Shown: positions 9,861-19,679, numbered from the stretch's first letter. The stretch: DNA of 64,000 nucleotides from Variovorax paradoxus (GCF_018614955.1 NZ_JAGGNV010000015.1:102906-166905); one strand, 5' to 3'. Notes: generated by a model not told the origin, from the sequence alone. Translations and numbers: made by a program.

Positions 9861-9930
9861 CTTCGACAGGCTCAGCCCGAACGGTGGCTACCGTTCGCCC
9901 TGAGCTTGGCCTGTCCTGAGCCTGTCGAAG
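9861..9930. repeat. Palindromic dispersed repeat (REP-like) in ABC operon
   Basis: 15-bp perfect outer arms CTTCGACAGGCTCAG (9861-9875) and its complement (9916-9930) enclose an 8-bp hairpin CGAACGGT-ggct-ACCGTTCG (9878-9897). The TTCGACAGGCTCAG core is a familiar dispersed intergenic element of Comamonadaceae and other proteobacteria. It sits between the binding-protein gene and the first permease gene. Confidence 0.85.
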
Positions 9931-9983
9931 GGTCGAAGGGCTTTCAGGGCGTTGCGTACGATACGTCCGCAACACAACCGCCC

Positions 9984-10676
9984 ATGTTCTTCGACTATTC
10001 GCTGCTTCTCACGGGGAAGTACCACGACATGCTGGTCGCGGGCTTCCTGCTGTCGCTGCAACTGCTCGCCGCCTCGCTGATGCTGGCGCTGCCCATCGCG
10101 CTGATGGTGGCGCTGTTGCGCCTGGCGCCGGCCGCGCCGCTGCGCTGGCTGGGCTTCGCCTATGTCGAGTCGATACGCAACATCCCGCTGCTCGCGCACA
10201 TGCTGTTCTGGTACTTCGGCGCGCCGGAGCTGCTGCCGGAAGACATCAAGCAGCGCCTCTACGCCGGCCGCATCGAGGCGATGAGCGCGGTGGTCGCGCT
10301 GGGCCTCTACACCGCGGCCTACATGGCCGAGGACATCCGCAGCGGCATCCGCGCGATCCCCGCGGTGCAGATGGAAGCCGGCCGGGCGCTCGGCTTCGGC
10401 TTTCTCGCGACCATGCGCCGCATCGTCCTGCCGCAGGCGCTGCGCGTCACGATCCCGCCGCTGATCTCGCAGACGCTCAATCTCTGGAAAGGCACCAGCA
10501 TCGCGACCGTGATCGGCGTGGCCGAGCTCATGTACCAGGCCGGCCAGGTCGAGAGCGCCACTTTCCGCAGCGCCGAATCCTTCGCCTTCGCTACCGCCGC
10601 CTACCTCACGGTGTCGATGATCATCACCGGCGCGGCCAGCTGGTACCAGCACCGCTTTCCGCCGAGGGCTGCATGA
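9984..10676 (+). CDS. Amino-acid ABC transporter permease (HisQ/GltJ type)
   Basis: 230 residues from the ATG at 9984. Multiple membrane spans; the permease EAA loop reads EAGRALGFGFLATMRRIVLPQ, and TAAYMAEDIRSGIRAIP is the usual stretch ahead of it. It forms the inner-membrane channel with the next gene product. The frame continues upstream into the palindromic repeat and is not used. The next permease starts inside its stop codon (ATGA). Confidence 0.92.
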   Translation: MFFDYSLLLTGKYHDMLVAGFLLSLQLLAASLMLALPIALMVALLRLAPAAPLRWLGFAYVESIRNIPLLAHMLFWYFGAPELLPEDIKQRLYAGRIEAMSAVVALGLYTAAYMAEDIRSGIRAIPAVQMEAGRALGFGFLATMRRIVLPQALRVTIPPLISQTLNLWKGTSIATVIGVAELMYQAGQVESATFRSAESFAFATAAYLTVSMIITGAASWYQHRFPPRAA

Positions 10677-11401
10677 TCGAGCTGGTCCAGACCTACTGGG
10701 TCTACTTCCTGATCGGCCAGTACCCCAACGGCCCGCTGGGCGGCCTCGCGCTGACCGTGCTGCTGGCCGCGCTGGGGCTGGTGCTGGCCCTGCCCTTCGG
10801 CCTGCTGCTGGGCCTGGCGCGCGTCGCCCCCTGGCGCTGGCTGCGCTGGCCCGTCACCACAGTGGCCTTCGTGGTGCGCGGCACGCCACTGCTCATGGTC
10901 GTGTTCTGGGCCTATTTCTTCCTGCCGAGCGTGACCGGCGTCAAGACCGACCAGTTCAGCACCATGCTGATCGCGCTGGTGGTGTTCGACGGCATCTACA
11001 TCGGCGAGATCGTTCGTGCCGGCATCCTGGGCGTGCCGCGCGGGCAGGTCGAGAGCGCGCGATCGCTGGGCCTGGGCTATGGCCGCGCGATGCGCTTCGT
11101 GGTGCTGCCGCAGGCGCTGCGCAGCATGCTGCCCTCGCTCGTGAACCAGTTCGTCTCCACCATCAAGGAGACCTCGCTGGGCTACATCATCGGGCTGGCG
11201 GAGGTGTCCTTCATCGCCTCGCAGATCAACACCCAGGTCTTCACCAAGCCGGTGCAGGTCTACCTGATCCTCGGCTTCACCTACTTCGTCATGTGCTTCG
11301 GCCTCTCGCGCTTCGCCTACTGGCTGGAGGCGCGCAGCCCCCGCCCGGCCGTTCCGAAGGGGGCTCCAACCGCAGCGCGTAGCGCGGAGGTTGCCTTATG
11401 A
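10673..11401 (+). CDS. Amino-acid ABC transporter permease (HisM/GltK type)
   Basis: 242 residues, overlapping the upstream permease by 4 nt. It shows the same family pattern: [20 protein letters not shown], then the EAA loop [21 protein letters not shown], then [17 protein letters not shown]. It pairs with the preceding permease as the second membrane half of the transporter. A basic tail (about residues 220-242) lies after the last span. The ATPase gene overlaps or follows closely. Confidence 0.92.
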   Translation: MIELVQTYWVYFLIGQYPNGPLGGLALTVLLAALGLVLALPFGLLLGLARVAPWRWLRWPVTTVAFVVRGTPLLMVVFWAYFFLPSVTGVKTDQFSTMLIALVVFDGIYIGEIVRAGILGVPRGQVESARSLGLGYGRAMRFVVLPQALRSMLPSLVNQFVSTIKETSLGYIIGLAEVSFIASQINTQVFTKPVQVYLILGFTYFVMCFGLSRFAYWLEARSPRPAVPKGAPTAARSAEVAL

Positions 11402-11441
11402 GCCGGCGCACGCTCGTGCGTTCCGCACCGAAAGCCCCCGC

Positions 11442-12185
11442 ATGATCCAGTTCGACAACGTCAACAAGTGGTACGGCGACTACCAGGCGCTGGTGGAGGT
11501 GAACGAAACCATCGCCCGCGGCGAGGTCGTGGTGGTCTGCGGGCCTTCGGGCTCGGGCAAGTCCACGCTGATCCGCACCATCAACCGGCTCGAGCCGATC
11601 CAGTCGGGCCGCATCACGGTCGACGGCCGCGACATCCACGCGCGCGGCATCGACCTCAATGACTTCCGCTCGCACATCGGCTTCGTGTTCCAGCAGTTCA
11701 ACCTGTTCCCGCACCTCACGGTGCTCGGCAACTGCACGCTGGCGCCGGTTCAGCTGCGCGGACTTTCGCGCGCGGCGGCCACCGAGCGTGCGATGGCGCT
11801 GCTCGATCGCGTCGGCCTGGCGCACAAGGCCAGCGCCTTTCCTTCGGAGCTCTCGGGCGGCCAACAGCAGCGCGTGGCGATCGCCCGCGCGCTGGCCATG
11901 CAGCCGCCGCTGATGCTGTTCGACGAGCCCACCAGCGCGCTCGACCCCGAAATGGTCGGCGAGGTGCTGTTGGTGATGCGCGACCTCACGCGCGAAGGCA
12001 TGACCATGGTGGTCGTGACGCACGAGATGGGCTTCGCGCGCGACGTGGCCGACCGCGTGCTCTTCATGGATGCCGGCCGCGTGCTCGAGCGCGCCACGCC
12101 CGACGACTTCTTCAACCGGCCGCAACACCCGCGCGCCCAGCAGTTCCTTGCCGACATCCGCACGCCCTTCGCGCATGCCGTTTGA
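11442..12185 (+). CDS. Amino-acid ABC transporter ATPase (GlnQ/GltL type)
   Basis: 247 residues. Walker [10 protein letters not shown], the Q-loop [14 protein letters not shown], signature [15 protein letters not shown], Walker [15 protein letters not shown] and switch [17 protein letters not shown] are all intact. It powers the polar amino-acid importer made by the three preceding genes. [12 protein letters not shown] at 11442 is the usual family start; a longer frame from 11391 overlaps the permease and is less likely. Confidence 0.94.
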   Translation: MIQFDNVNKWYGDYQALVEVNETIARGEVVVVCGPSGSGKSTLIRTINRLEPIQSGRITVDGRDIHARGIDLNDFRSHIGFVFQQFNLFPHLTVLGNCTLAPVQLRGLSRAAATERAMALLDRVGLAHKASAFPSELSGGQQQRVAIARALAMQPPLMLFDEPTSALDPEMVGEVLLVMRDLTREGMTMVVVTHEMGFARDVADRVLFMDAGRVLERATPDDFFNRPQHPRAQQFLADIRTPFAHAV

Positions 12186-12201
12186 TACCCTGGACACCGT
12201 C

Positions 12202-13197
12202 ATGACTTCGCTGCCCCTGATCGACATCGCGCCGCTGGCCGCATCGACGCGCGAGCGCAGCGCGGTCGCCGCACAGATCGGCGAGGCCTGCCGCGCGCAC
12301 GGCTTCTTCTACGTCACCAGCCACGGCATCGACCCGGCGCTGACGCAGCGCCTCGAAGACCTGAGCCGGGCCTTCTTCGCGCTGGACGAAGCGACCAAGA
12401 TGCAATGGCGCATGGAGCTCGGCGGACGCGCCTGGCGCGGCTATTTCCCGGTCGCGGGAGAACTCACCTCGGGCCGGCCCGATTGGAAGGAAGGGCTCTA
12501 CCTCGGCACCGAACTGCCGGACGACGACCCGCTGGTGCTGGCGCGCACGCCGGTGCACGGGCGCAACCTGTTTCCCGATCTGCCCGGCTTCAAGACCGCG
12601 ATCCTCGACTACATGCAGGCTGCTACGCGCCTCGGCCACACGCTGATGGAAGGCATCGCGTTGAGCCTGGGCCTCGACGCCTCCTACTTCGCCGAGCGCT
12701 ACACGGCCGACCCGCTGATCCTGTTTCGCATCTTCAACTACCCGACGCAGCCGGTGCCTGCGAACCTCGACGTGCAATGGGGCGTGGGCGAGCACACCGA
12801 CTACGGCCTGCTCACCATCCTGCGGCAGGACGACATCGGCGGCCTGCAGGTGCGCACGGGCCAGGGCTGGATCGATGCCACGCCGGTGCCCGATGCCTTC
12901 GTCATCAACATCGGCGACATGCTCGACCGCATGACCGGCGGCCTCTACCGCTCGACGCCGCACCGCGTGGTGCGCAACACCTCGGGCCGCGACCGGCTCT
13001 CGTTCCCGCTCTTCTTCGATCCCAACTTCCACGCGCGCGTGCGGCCGATCGAAAACCTGCCGAAGCCCGCCGTGGTCGACGACAGCGCCACGCGCTGGGA
13101 CCGCGCCAACGTGCATGCCTTCAACGGCATCTATGGCGACTACCTGCTCGACAAGGTGTCGAAGGTGTTTCCGCAACTGCGCAGCGCGGTGCTGTAG
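12202..13197 (+). CDS. 2-oxoglutarate/Fe(II)-dependent oxygenase, isopenicillin-N-synthase family
   Basis: 331 residues. The non-haem iron triad is H198 and D200 (GEHTDYGLL) plus H254 (STPHRVVRNT), and R265-x-S267 is the co-substrate binding pair. The N-terminal DIOX region (SLPLIDIAPLAASTRER) is typical. Family members hydroxylate or oxidise small molecules; the substrate here is unknown, although its place after an amino-acid importer suggests an amino-acid derivative (inference). An alternative ATG at 12175 overlaps the ATPase gene; 12202 fits the family start better. Confidence 0.88.
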   Translation: MTSLPLIDIAPLAASTRERSAVAAQIGEACRAHGFFYVTSHGIDPALTQRLEDLSRAFFALDEATKMQWRMELGGRAWRGYFPVAGELTSGRPDWKEGLYLGTELPDDDPLVLARTPVHGRNLFPDLPGFKTAILDYMQAATRLGHTLMEGIALSLGLDASYFAERYTADPLILFRIFNYPTQPVPANLDVQWGVGEHTDYGLLTILRQDDIGGLQVRTGQGWIDATPVPDAFVINIGDMLDRMTGGLYRSTPHRVVRNTSGRDRLSFPLFFDPNFHARVRPIENLPKPAVVDDSATRWDRANVHAFNGIYGDYLLDKVSKVFPQLRSAVL

Positions 13198-13219
13198 ACG
13201 CGCCGCGGCAATCCGGCCC

Positions 13220-14407
13220 TCAGATCTTCGCCAGCGCCTGCTGCAGGTCGCTGCGCAGATCGTCCAGGTCTTCCACGCCCACCGACAGCCGCACCAGCCC
13301 ATCGCCGATGCCCAGCCGCGCGCGCGTCTCGGCCGGGATGGTGGCGTGGGTCATGATGGCCGGGTGCTCGATCAGGCTTTCGACGCCGCCCAGGCTCTCG
13401 GCCAGCGAGAAGACCTGCACCGCCTCGAGAAAGCGCCGCGTGCCGGCCAGGTCGGTTCGCAGGTCGATCGAGATCATGCCGCCGAAGCCCTCCATCTGGC
13501 GCCGGGCCAGCTCGTGCTGCGGATGCGAAGGCAGGCCCGGGTAGTGCACCCGCGCGACCTGCGGCTGCCGTTCGAGCCACTGCGCCAGCACCAGCGCGCT
13601 GCTGCAATGCCGCTCCATGCGCAGCGCCAGCGTCTTCACGCCGCGCAGCGTGAGGAAGCTGTCGAAGGGGCCCGCGATCGCACCCACCGAGTTCTGCAGG
13701 AAGCCCAGGCGCTCGCGCAGCGCCTCGTGCCGCGCTTCCCGGCCGACGATGGCGACGCCGCCGATCACGTCCGAATGGCCGTTCAGGTACTTGGTGGTCG
13801 AGTGCACCACGACGTCGAAGCCCGCCTCCAGCGGACGCTGCACCCACGGACTCGCGAAGGTGTTGTCGGCCACGCTCAGGATGTCGCGTTCGCGGCAGAT
13901 CTCGGCGATGGCGCGCAGGTCGGCCAGGCGCAGCAGAGGATTGGTCGGCGTCTCGACCCAGACCATGCGCGTGTCCGGCTGCAGCGCGGCGACAAGCCGG
14001 GCGGGATCGGTGAGGTCGACGAAGCTGAAGCGATGCCCCGCGCTGCGCGCACGCACGCGCTCGAACAGGCGGAAGGTGCCGCCATAGACGTCGTCGCCAG
14101 AGACGATGTGCGAATTGGCGTCCAGCAGCTCGAGCGTGGTCGAGATCGCGGCCAGGCCGGAGGCGAAGGCGAAGGCCGCCGAGCCGCCTTCGAGGTCGGC
14201 GATGCAGCGCTCCAGCGACCAGCGCGTGGGGTTGTGCGAGCGGCCGTAATCCAGCCCCTTGTGCACGCCGGGGCTCTGCTGCACATAGGTCGAGGTCGCG
14301 TAGATGGGCGTCATGATCGCGCCGGTCGACGGGTCGGGCGACTGGCCGGCATGGATCACGCGGGTGGCGAAACCCCTCTTCGGGGTGTTGGATGGGTCCT
14401 GGCTCAT
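13220..14407 (-). CDS. Cystathionine gamma-lyase/gamma-synthase family PLP enzyme
   Basis: 395 residues of the Cys/Met-metabolism PLP family. The PLP lysine is K206 in VHSTTKYLNGHSD, with SGDDVYGGTFRLF and ADNTFASPW among the conserved motifs. ATG overlaps the stop of the cystathionine beta-synthase gene (ATGA), so both are one translational unit. Together they would convert homocysteine plus serine to cysteine (reverse transsulfuration), favouring cystathionine gamma-lyase. The family is hard to subdivide by eye, so gamma-synthase or beta-lyase activity cannot be excluded. Confidence 0.9.
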   Translation of the reverse strand: MSQDPSNTPKRGFATRVIHAGQSPDPSTGAIMTPIYATSTYVQQSPGVHKGLDYGRSHNPTRWSLERCIADLEGGSAAFAFASGLAAISTTLELLDANSHIVSGDDVYGGTFRLFERVRARSAGHRFSFVDLTDPARLVAALQPDTRMVWVETPTNPLLRLADLRAIAEICRERDILSVADNTFASPWVQRPLEAGFDVVVHSTTKYLNGHSDVIGGVAIVGREARHEALRERLGFLQNSVGAIAGPFDSFLTLRGVKTLALRMERHCSSALVLAQWLERQPQVARVHYPGLPSHPQHELARRQMEGFGGMISIDLRTDLAGTRRFLEAVQVFSLAESLGGVESLIEHPAIMTHATIPAETRARLGIGDGLVRLSVGVEDLDDLRSDLQQALAKI

Positions 14408-15777
14408 TTCAAGCTTCTCCGCAGGTGATTCAGCAGATCGACACGCGTGATGAGGCCGTGGAATCCGGACTCGTCCGCGATCATGGCCACCAGGCCGCGG
14501 TCGAGCACGGCCTCGAGCTCGGCCAGGCTCGCACTGGACGGCAGGGTCTCGGGCACATCGGTCATCGCGCTCTGCACGTTCGAACGAAAGCGGCCGGCGT
14601 CCGCATGCACGGCCAGCAGCAGATCGGATTCGTCGATCACGCCGACCAGCTGCTCGCCTGCGAGCACCGGCAACTGCGACACGTCGGCCAGCCGCATGCG
14701 CTGGAAGGCGGTGAGCAGTGTGTCCTCGGGGCCGACGCTGATCACGCTGCCGTCCTCGAAGCGGCGCGAGACCACGTCGCGCAGATCGCGATGGCGCTCG
14801 CGCACGAGCAGGCCCTGGTCGAGCATCCACTGGTCGTTGTAGACCTTCGAGAGATAGCGCGTGCCGGTGTCGCAGACGAAGGTCACGACGCGCAGCGCCT
14901 TGGTCTGCGCGCGGCAGAAGCGCAGCGCCGCGGCCAGCAGCGTGCCGGTGGAGGAGCCGCCAAGGATGCCCTCGGCCCGCAGCAGCTCGCGCGCGGTGCC
15001 GAAGCTTTCCTCGTCGCTGATCGAATAAGCATGCTTCACGCCGGAGAGATCGGCGATGCCCGGGATGAAGTCTTCGCCGATGCCTTCGACCGCCCACGAG
15101 CCGGCCTCGCCCACCTTGCCGCTTCGCGTGTACTCCGCGACCACCGAGCCCGCCGGGTCGGCCAGCACGAAGAAGAGCTGCGGCTGCAGCGCGCGGAAGT
15201 AGCGCGTGAGCCCGGTGATGGTGCCGCCCGAGCCGACGCCGACCACGATCGCATCCACGTCGTGGCCGCATTGCTGCCAGATCTCGGGGCCGGTGCTGGA
15301 CTGGTGCGCGAGCGGGTTGTCGGGATTGTTGAACTGGTCGGCGAAGAAGGCGCCGGGGATCTCCGCGGCAAGCCGCGCGGCATAGTCCTGGTAGTAGTCG
15401 GGATGGCCCTTGCCCACGTCCGAGCGCGTGGTGTGCACCTCGGCGCCGAGCGCCTTGAGGTGCAGCACCTTCTCGGTCGACATCTTGTCGGGCACCACCA
15501 GCACCACGCGGTAGCCCTTGGCGCGCGCCACCAGCGCCAGGCCGAGGCCGGTGTTGCCGGCCGTCGCCTCGACCACCGTGCCGCCGGATTGCAAGCGCCC
15601 GTCGCGCTCGGCCGCATCGATCATCGCCAGGCCGACGCGGTCCTTGATGGAGCCGCCGGGATTCTGCGACTCGAGCTTGAGGAACAGCGTGCAGAGGCCG
15701 GTGTCCAGCCGCGTGACCTGCACCAGCGGCGTGTTGCCGATCAGGTCCAGCACCGCGGGTCGGGTTTCAGTCGTCAT
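14404..15777 (-). CDS. Cystathionine beta-synthase
   Basis: 457 residues. The N-terminal fold type II PLP domain carries the Schiff-base lysine K45 in NPGGSIKDRVG, EATAGNTGLG and the glycine loop VGVGSGGTITG. The C-terminal 120 residues hold a CBS-domain pair (SVGPEDTLLTAFQRMRLADV and the ESGFHGLITRVDLLNHL end), which senses adenosyl compounds in related enzymes. The N-terminal haem domain of animal enzymes is absent. It condenses homocysteine with serine. Translation is coupled to the downstream lyase gene. Confidence 0.93.
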   Translation of the reverse strand: MTTETRPAVLDLIGNTPLVQVTRLDTGLCTLFLKLESQNPGGSIKDRVGLAMIDAAERDGRLQSGGTVVEATAGNTGLGLALVARAKGYRVVLVVPDKMSTEKVLHLKALGAEVHTTRSDVGKGHPDYYQDYAARLAAEIPGAFFADQFNNPDNPLAHQSSTGPEIWQQCGHDVDAIVVGVGSGGTITGLTRYFRALQPQLFFVLADPAGSVVAEYTRSGKVGEAGSWAVEGIGEDFIPGIADLSGVKHAYSISDEESFGTARELLRAEGILGGSSTGTLLAAALRFCRAQTKALRVVTFVCDTGTRYLSKVYNDQWMLDQGLLVRERHRDLRDVVSRRFEDGSVISVGPEDTLLTAFQRMRLADVSQLPVLAGEQLVGVIDESDLLLAVHADAGRFRSNVQSAMTDVPETLPSSASLAELEAVLDRGLVAMIADESGFHGLITRVDLLNHLRRSLK

Positions 15778-15821
15778 GTCGTCCACCTTGTGCAGTCGAC
15801 ATGATCGTAGTCGCCCCGCGC

Positions 15822-18338
15822 CTACTCCGCTGCCCGCCGCAGCGTGTCGACCACCGGCCGGCGCAGCACTTCGCGCAGACCCCACCAGCCGGCCGCGAGC
15901 GCGAGCACGGCGCCGGCCAGCGAGCCGGCGATCGGCACCAGCGGCGAAGCGGTCCAGGTGAAGTCGAACACATAGCGCGCCAGGCCCCAGCCGATCAGCG
16001 AGGCGACGATGCTTGCCAGGAAGCCGGCCAGCAGGCCCACGCCCACGAGCTCGGCGCGCTGCACCTGGCGCAGCAGGCTGCCGCGCGCGCCGACGGCGCG
16101 CATCACGGCAAATTCGCGCGCGCGCTCCTCGCGCGTGGCGGTGACGGCCGCGAACAGCACCACGAGGCCGGCCGCGAGCGTGAAGCCGAACAGGAACTCC
16201 ACCGCGCGGATCACCTGGTCCAGCACGCGCTGCACCTGGCCGATGGTGGCGCTCATGTCGACGTTGGTCACGTTGGGGTAGCTGCGCACCAGCGCGTTGT
16301 CGAAGCCCTTCACGTCCGGCGCGCGGAACGCGCCCATGTAGGTGACGGGCACCTCGGGCAGCGCATCCACCGTGTACATGACGAAGAAGTTGGCATGCAG
16401 CGAACCCCAGTCGACCTTGCGCAAGGAGGTGATGCGCGCATCGTTCTGCATGCCGCCGATGTCGAATCGCAGGCTGTCGCCGAGCTTCATCCCCAGGGTC
16501 TCGGCCAGCCCTTCCTCGACGCTCAGCTCGCCCGCGGCGCCGGGCTTCCACGCGCCGGCCGTTACGACGTTGTGCGCCGGCGCCTCGGCGCTGGTGCTGA
16601 GGTTGAACTCGCGGTCGACCAGCCGCTTCGCGCGGTCGTCCACGTAGTCGTCGGGCGAGACCGACTTGCCGTTGATGGCGACCAGGCGCCCGCGGATCAT
16701 GGGATACCAGTCGAACTTCCGCACGCCGTTGTCGCGCAGGGTCTTCTGGAAGCTCTCGCTCTGGTCGGGCATGACGTTGATCACGAAGCGGTTCGGCGCG
16801 TCGGGCGGCGTCGCCTTGCGCCAGCTCGCCACGAGATCGGTGCGCAGCAGCACCAGCAGGATCAGCGCCAGCAGGCCCACCGCCAGCGCGCTGACCTGCA
16901 CCACCGCATAGGCCGGCCGCGCCGAGATCTGGCGCGTGGCCAGCACCAGCCAGCGCGGCGCGGTCGATTCGTTGACGCTGCGGCGCAAGAGCAGCACCGC
17001 GACCCAGCTCAGGAGCGCGAACACCGCCACCGCCGCCGCGAAGCCGCCGACCGCGATCAGCCCCAGCTTCAGGTCGCTGCTGGCCGCCACCAGCAGGGCG
17101 GCAAAGCCGGCCACGCCGAGCGCCAGCACCGCGATCGAGGCCGGCTTCAGGTTGCCGACGTCGCGCCGGATCACGCGCAGCGGCGGCACCTGTGCGAGCT
17201 GCAGCACCGGCGGCAGCCCGAAGGCGAACAGCAGCGTGAGTCCCATGCCCAGGCCGAAGGCGACGGGCCAGAAGGTGGCCGCGGGCAGCGCGGTCTCGAC
17301 CAGGCCCGCGAGCAGCAGCACGAAGACATAGTGCACGCTGTAGCCGATGGCGACGCCGAGCATGCTGGCGAAGAGGCCGATGGCGGCGAACTCGAAGGCA
17401 TAGGCCTGCGCGATGGTGCGCTGGCTCTGGCCCAGCACGCGCAGCATGGCGCAATCGTCGAGATGGCTGGCCGCGAAGCCGCGCGCAGCCAGCGCCACCG
17501 CCACGGCCGACAGGAGCGCCGCCAGCAGCGCCACCAGGTTCAGGAATTTCTCGGCGCGGTCCAGCGTCTGGCGCATCTCGGGGCGGCCGCTTTCGAAGGA
17601 GTCGAGGCGCAGGCCGCGCAGCTCGCCCTTCTTGATCGCCGCATCGGCCCAGTCGCTGAAGGTCTTGACGGCGCGGTCCTCGCCGGCCACGGCGAAGCGG
17701 TAGCTGACGCGGCTGGCCGGTTGCACGAGGCCGGTGCGCGGCACGTCGGCCTGGTTGAGCATCACGCGCGGCGCGAAGCTCATGAAGCCGGCGCCGCGGT
17801 CGGGCTCGAACGTGATCACGCGCGCGATGCGCAGGCCGGCGTCGCCCAGGAGCAGCGTGTCGCCCTCCTTGAGCGCCAGCGATTCGAGCAGCGACGCATC
17901 GACCCAGGCTTCGCCCGGCGCCGGCACGTCCCGCGTCGGCCGGCCCGGCATGCCGGGCTCGGTGCTCACCTGCAGGCTGCCGCGCAGCGGATAGCCGTCC
18001 TCCACCGCCTTGAGCGCAACCAGCTTGCTGGCGCCGCCCTGCTCTTCGCTCGCGCGCGCCATGGTCGGAAAACCATAGGTGCTCGCGTCCTGCAGGCCGA
18101 GTGCGCGTGCGCGCTCGACGAAAGCCTTCGGCGTCGGGTTGTCGCTCGCCAGCACCGCGTCGCCGCCGAGCAGCTGGCGCGCATCGCGCTGCAGTCCGCC
18201 CTTGAGCCGGTCGGCGAAGAAACCGACCGCGGTGAGCGCAGCCACGGCGAGCAGCACGGCCACGATGAGGAGCCGCAGCTCGCCGGCGCGCAGGTCGCGC
18301 CAGAGGGTGCGCCAGCCTAGGCGAAGGGAAGCATTCAT
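15822..18338 (-). CDS. FtsX-like ABC transporter permease (YbbP family)
   Basis: 838 residues in the inner membrane. One N-terminal span (about 20-40) is followed by a large periplasmic domain, a block of several spans, a second periplasmic domain and a final FtsX-type block (EERAREFAVMRAVGARGSLL is the FtsX cytoplasmic-loop signature). This duplicated MacB/FtsX layout matches YbbP, the permease partner of the YbbA ATPase. No ATPase gene is adjacent, so its partner must be elsewhere. Role: probably lipid or lipoprotein handling at the envelope (family knowledge, unproven here). Confidence 0.88.
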   Translation of the reverse strand: MNASLRLGWRTLWRDLRAGELRLLIVAVLLAVAALTAVGFFADRLKGGLQRDARQLLGGDAVLASDNPTPKAFVERARALGLQDASTYGFPTMARASEEQGGASKLVALKAVEDGYPLRGSLQVSTEPGMPGRPTRDVPAPGEAWVDASLLESLALKEGDTLLLGDAGLRIARVITFEPDRGAGFMSFAPRVMLNQADVPRTGLVQPASRVSYRFAVAGEDRAVKTFSDWADAAIKKGELRGLRLDSFESGRPEMRQTLDRAEKFLNLVALLAALLSAVAVALAARGFAASHLDDCAMLRVLGQSQRTIAQAYAFEFAAIGLFASMLGVAIGYSVHYVFVLLLAGLVETALPAATFWPVAFGLGMGLTLLFAFGLPPVLQLAQVPPLRVIRRDVGNLKPASIAVLALGVAGFAALLVAASSDLKLGLIAVGGFAAAVAVFALLSWVAVLLLRRSVNESTAPRWLVLATRQISARPAYAVVQVSALAVGLLALILLVLLRTDLVASWRKATPPDAPNRFVINVMPDQSESFQKTLRDNGVRKFDWYPMIRGRLVAINGKSVSPDDYVDDRAKRLVDREFNLSTSAEAPAHNVVTAGAWKPGAAGELSVEEGLAETLGMKLGDSLRFDIGGMQNDARITSLRKVDWGSLHANFFVMYTVDALPEVPVTYMGAFRAPDVKGFDNALVRSYPNVTNVDMSATIGQVQRVLDQVIRAVEFLFGFTLAAGLVVLFAAVTATREERAREFAVMRAVGARGSLLRQVQRAELVGVGLLAGFLASIVASLIGWGLARYVFDFTWTASPLVPIAGSLAGAVLALAAGWWGLREVLRRPVVDTLRRAAE

Positions 18339-18402
18339 GGGTTGGGGTCTCGACAGACCCTCGACGATAGCCGAGGCGGCACGCCCGGCCAAACCGAAGG
18401 GC

Positions 18403-19275
18403 TTAAGCTGGAGCGCGCGCGCCCGCGAGTTCAGGCTGAAGCGCCAGCCGCTCGGCCCCCGCATAGCAGACGAAGCGCTTGTTGGTCGCGCGGCCGATCG
18501 CGCAAAGGCCGACGCGCATCGCGACCTCGTGGCCCATCTGCGTGATGCCGCTGCGCGAGACCACGATGGCCACGCCCATCTGGGCCGACTTGATCACCAT
18601 CTCGCTGGTCAAACGGCCGGTGGTGTAGAACACGCGGCCGCCCGCGAGCCTTTCTGCGGGCTGCATCGCGATCCAGCCGGCGATGGTGTCGATCGCGTTG
18701 TGGCGGCCTACATCCTCGACGAAGCATTGCATGTGCGCTTCGTCGCTGTCGCCAATGCCCAGCGTGAACAGCGCGCAGCCATGCACCGAACCGGCCGACT
18801 TGTAGGTGCTCTCCTGGAGCCGGATCACGTTGACGAGCGCATAGAGCTGCGCCTGCCGCATGCGCGTGCCGGGCAGTTCCAGCTTGTCGATGCCTGCCAT
18901 CAGCTCGCCGAACACGCTGCCCTGGCCGCAGCCGGTGGTCACCACCTTCTTGGCGGTGCGTTCCTCGATGCGGTCGATGCCGGCATGCGTCTTCACAGCG
19001 GCCGCGCCCACCTCCCAATCGACGGTGATCGATTCGACATCGGCCGCCGACTCGATGAGCCGCTGGTTCAGCAGGTAGCCCAGCACCAGCAGCTCGGGCT
19101 GGGCGCCCAGCGTCATCAGCGTGACGAGTTCGCGGCGATCGACGTAGACCGTCAGGTCGCGCTCGGCCGGGATCGAGACGACTCCGCGTTCGCCGTGCTC
19201 GTCGACGACCTCCACTTCGCGCGTGAGCTCGGCGCGGGCCGAGGTCAGGCGCGGAAGCGGCAAGGCGTGCGTCAC
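18403..19275 (-). CDS. fdhD: Formate dehydrogenase accessory sulfurtransferase FdhD
   Basis: 290 residues. FdhD passes sulfur from a cysteine desulfurase to the molybdenum cofactor so that formate dehydrogenase becomes active. Conserved pieces include TTGCGQGSVFGEL, HNAIDTIAGW, YTTGRLTSEM and SRSGIT. The E. coli enzyme has a CxxC in this loop; here only one Cys is visible in CGQG. The GTG start overlaps the upstream stop (GTGA). It ends the membrane formate dehydrogenase operon and is the only fdhD in the window, so it may also serve the NAD-linked enzyme at 32.7-37.4 kb. Confidence 0.93.
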   Translation of the reverse strand: MTHALPLPRLTSARAELTREVEVVDEHGERGVVSIPAERDLTVYVDRRELVTLMTLGAQPELLVLGYLLNQRLIESAADVESITVDWEVGAAAVKTHAGIDRIEERTAKKVVTTGCGQGSVFGELMAGIDKLELPGTRMRQAQLYALVNVIRLQESTYKSAGSVHGCALFTLGIGDSDEAHMQCFVEDVGRHNAIDTIAGWIAMQPAERLAGGRVFYTTGRLTSEMVIKSAQMGVAIVVSRSGITQMGHEVAMRVGLCAIGRATNKRFVCYAGAERLALQPELAGARAPA

Positions 19276-19679
19276 TGCTTGGGCGTGGGATTCACGGCCG
19301 CTGCGGGCTGGTTGGTGCTCGGCGGCGAAGACGCGTTGCCGGCCGGCGAATGGGCGCCCGACGCCTCGATCGGCTTGTCCTGCGGCGGCGTGAAGGCGAA
19401 GGGGCCCGGATCGGCGCAGGCAGGCGCGGCCGGTGCCGGCGGCAGCTGCTTGCCGGCCGCTGCCGCACTCGCACGGTACTTGGCCGCCACCTTGTCCTGC
19501 GACTGGCAGAGCTGGTAGGCGTCGACCTTGCCGGTCCATGCGGTCTTGGCGGCAGTCTCCGCAGCCTTGAGCTTGGCCTCGGGCGTGGAAGGCGGCGCCG
19601 GCAGCTTGGCGAACGCGGTGGAGGCGGCGGCCAGGCCCAGGGCCAGGGCCAGGCCGCAAACGGTCAGCATCTTCTTCAT
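19272..19679 (-). CDS. Hypothetical exported protein of the formate dehydrogenase operon
   Basis: 135 residues with a clear signal peptide (MKKMLTVCGLALALGLAAAS, cleavage after AFA at about residue 24). The mature part starts with a short charged helix containing AAKTAWTGKVDAYQLC, then a Pro/Ala-rich, low-complexity tail. No enzyme motif is seen. It is linked by 4-nt overlaps to the cytochrome b gene upstream and fdhD downstream, so it is probably a periplasmic accessory of the formate dehydrogenase. Function unknown. Confidence 0.75.
   Translation of the reverse strand: MKKMLTVCGLALALGLAAASTAFAKLPAPPSTPEAKLKAAETAAKTAWTGKVDAYQLCQSQDKVAAKYRASAAAAGKQLPPAPAAPACADPGPFAFTPPQDKPIEASGAHSPAGNASSPPSTNQPAAAVNPTPKQ

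Noticed and set aside
12175..12201. Earlier ATG for the 2OG-Fe(II) oxygenase
   Set aside because: It overlaps the ABC ATPase gene and lacks a ribosome-binding site; the conserved N-terminus begins at 12202.
14404..17454. A very long minus-strand frame that joins cystathionine beta-synthase to upstream sequence
   Set aside because: The part upstream of 15777 overlaps the FtsX-like gene in another frame and is not protein-like; the MTTETRPAVLDLIGNTPL start is typical of the family.
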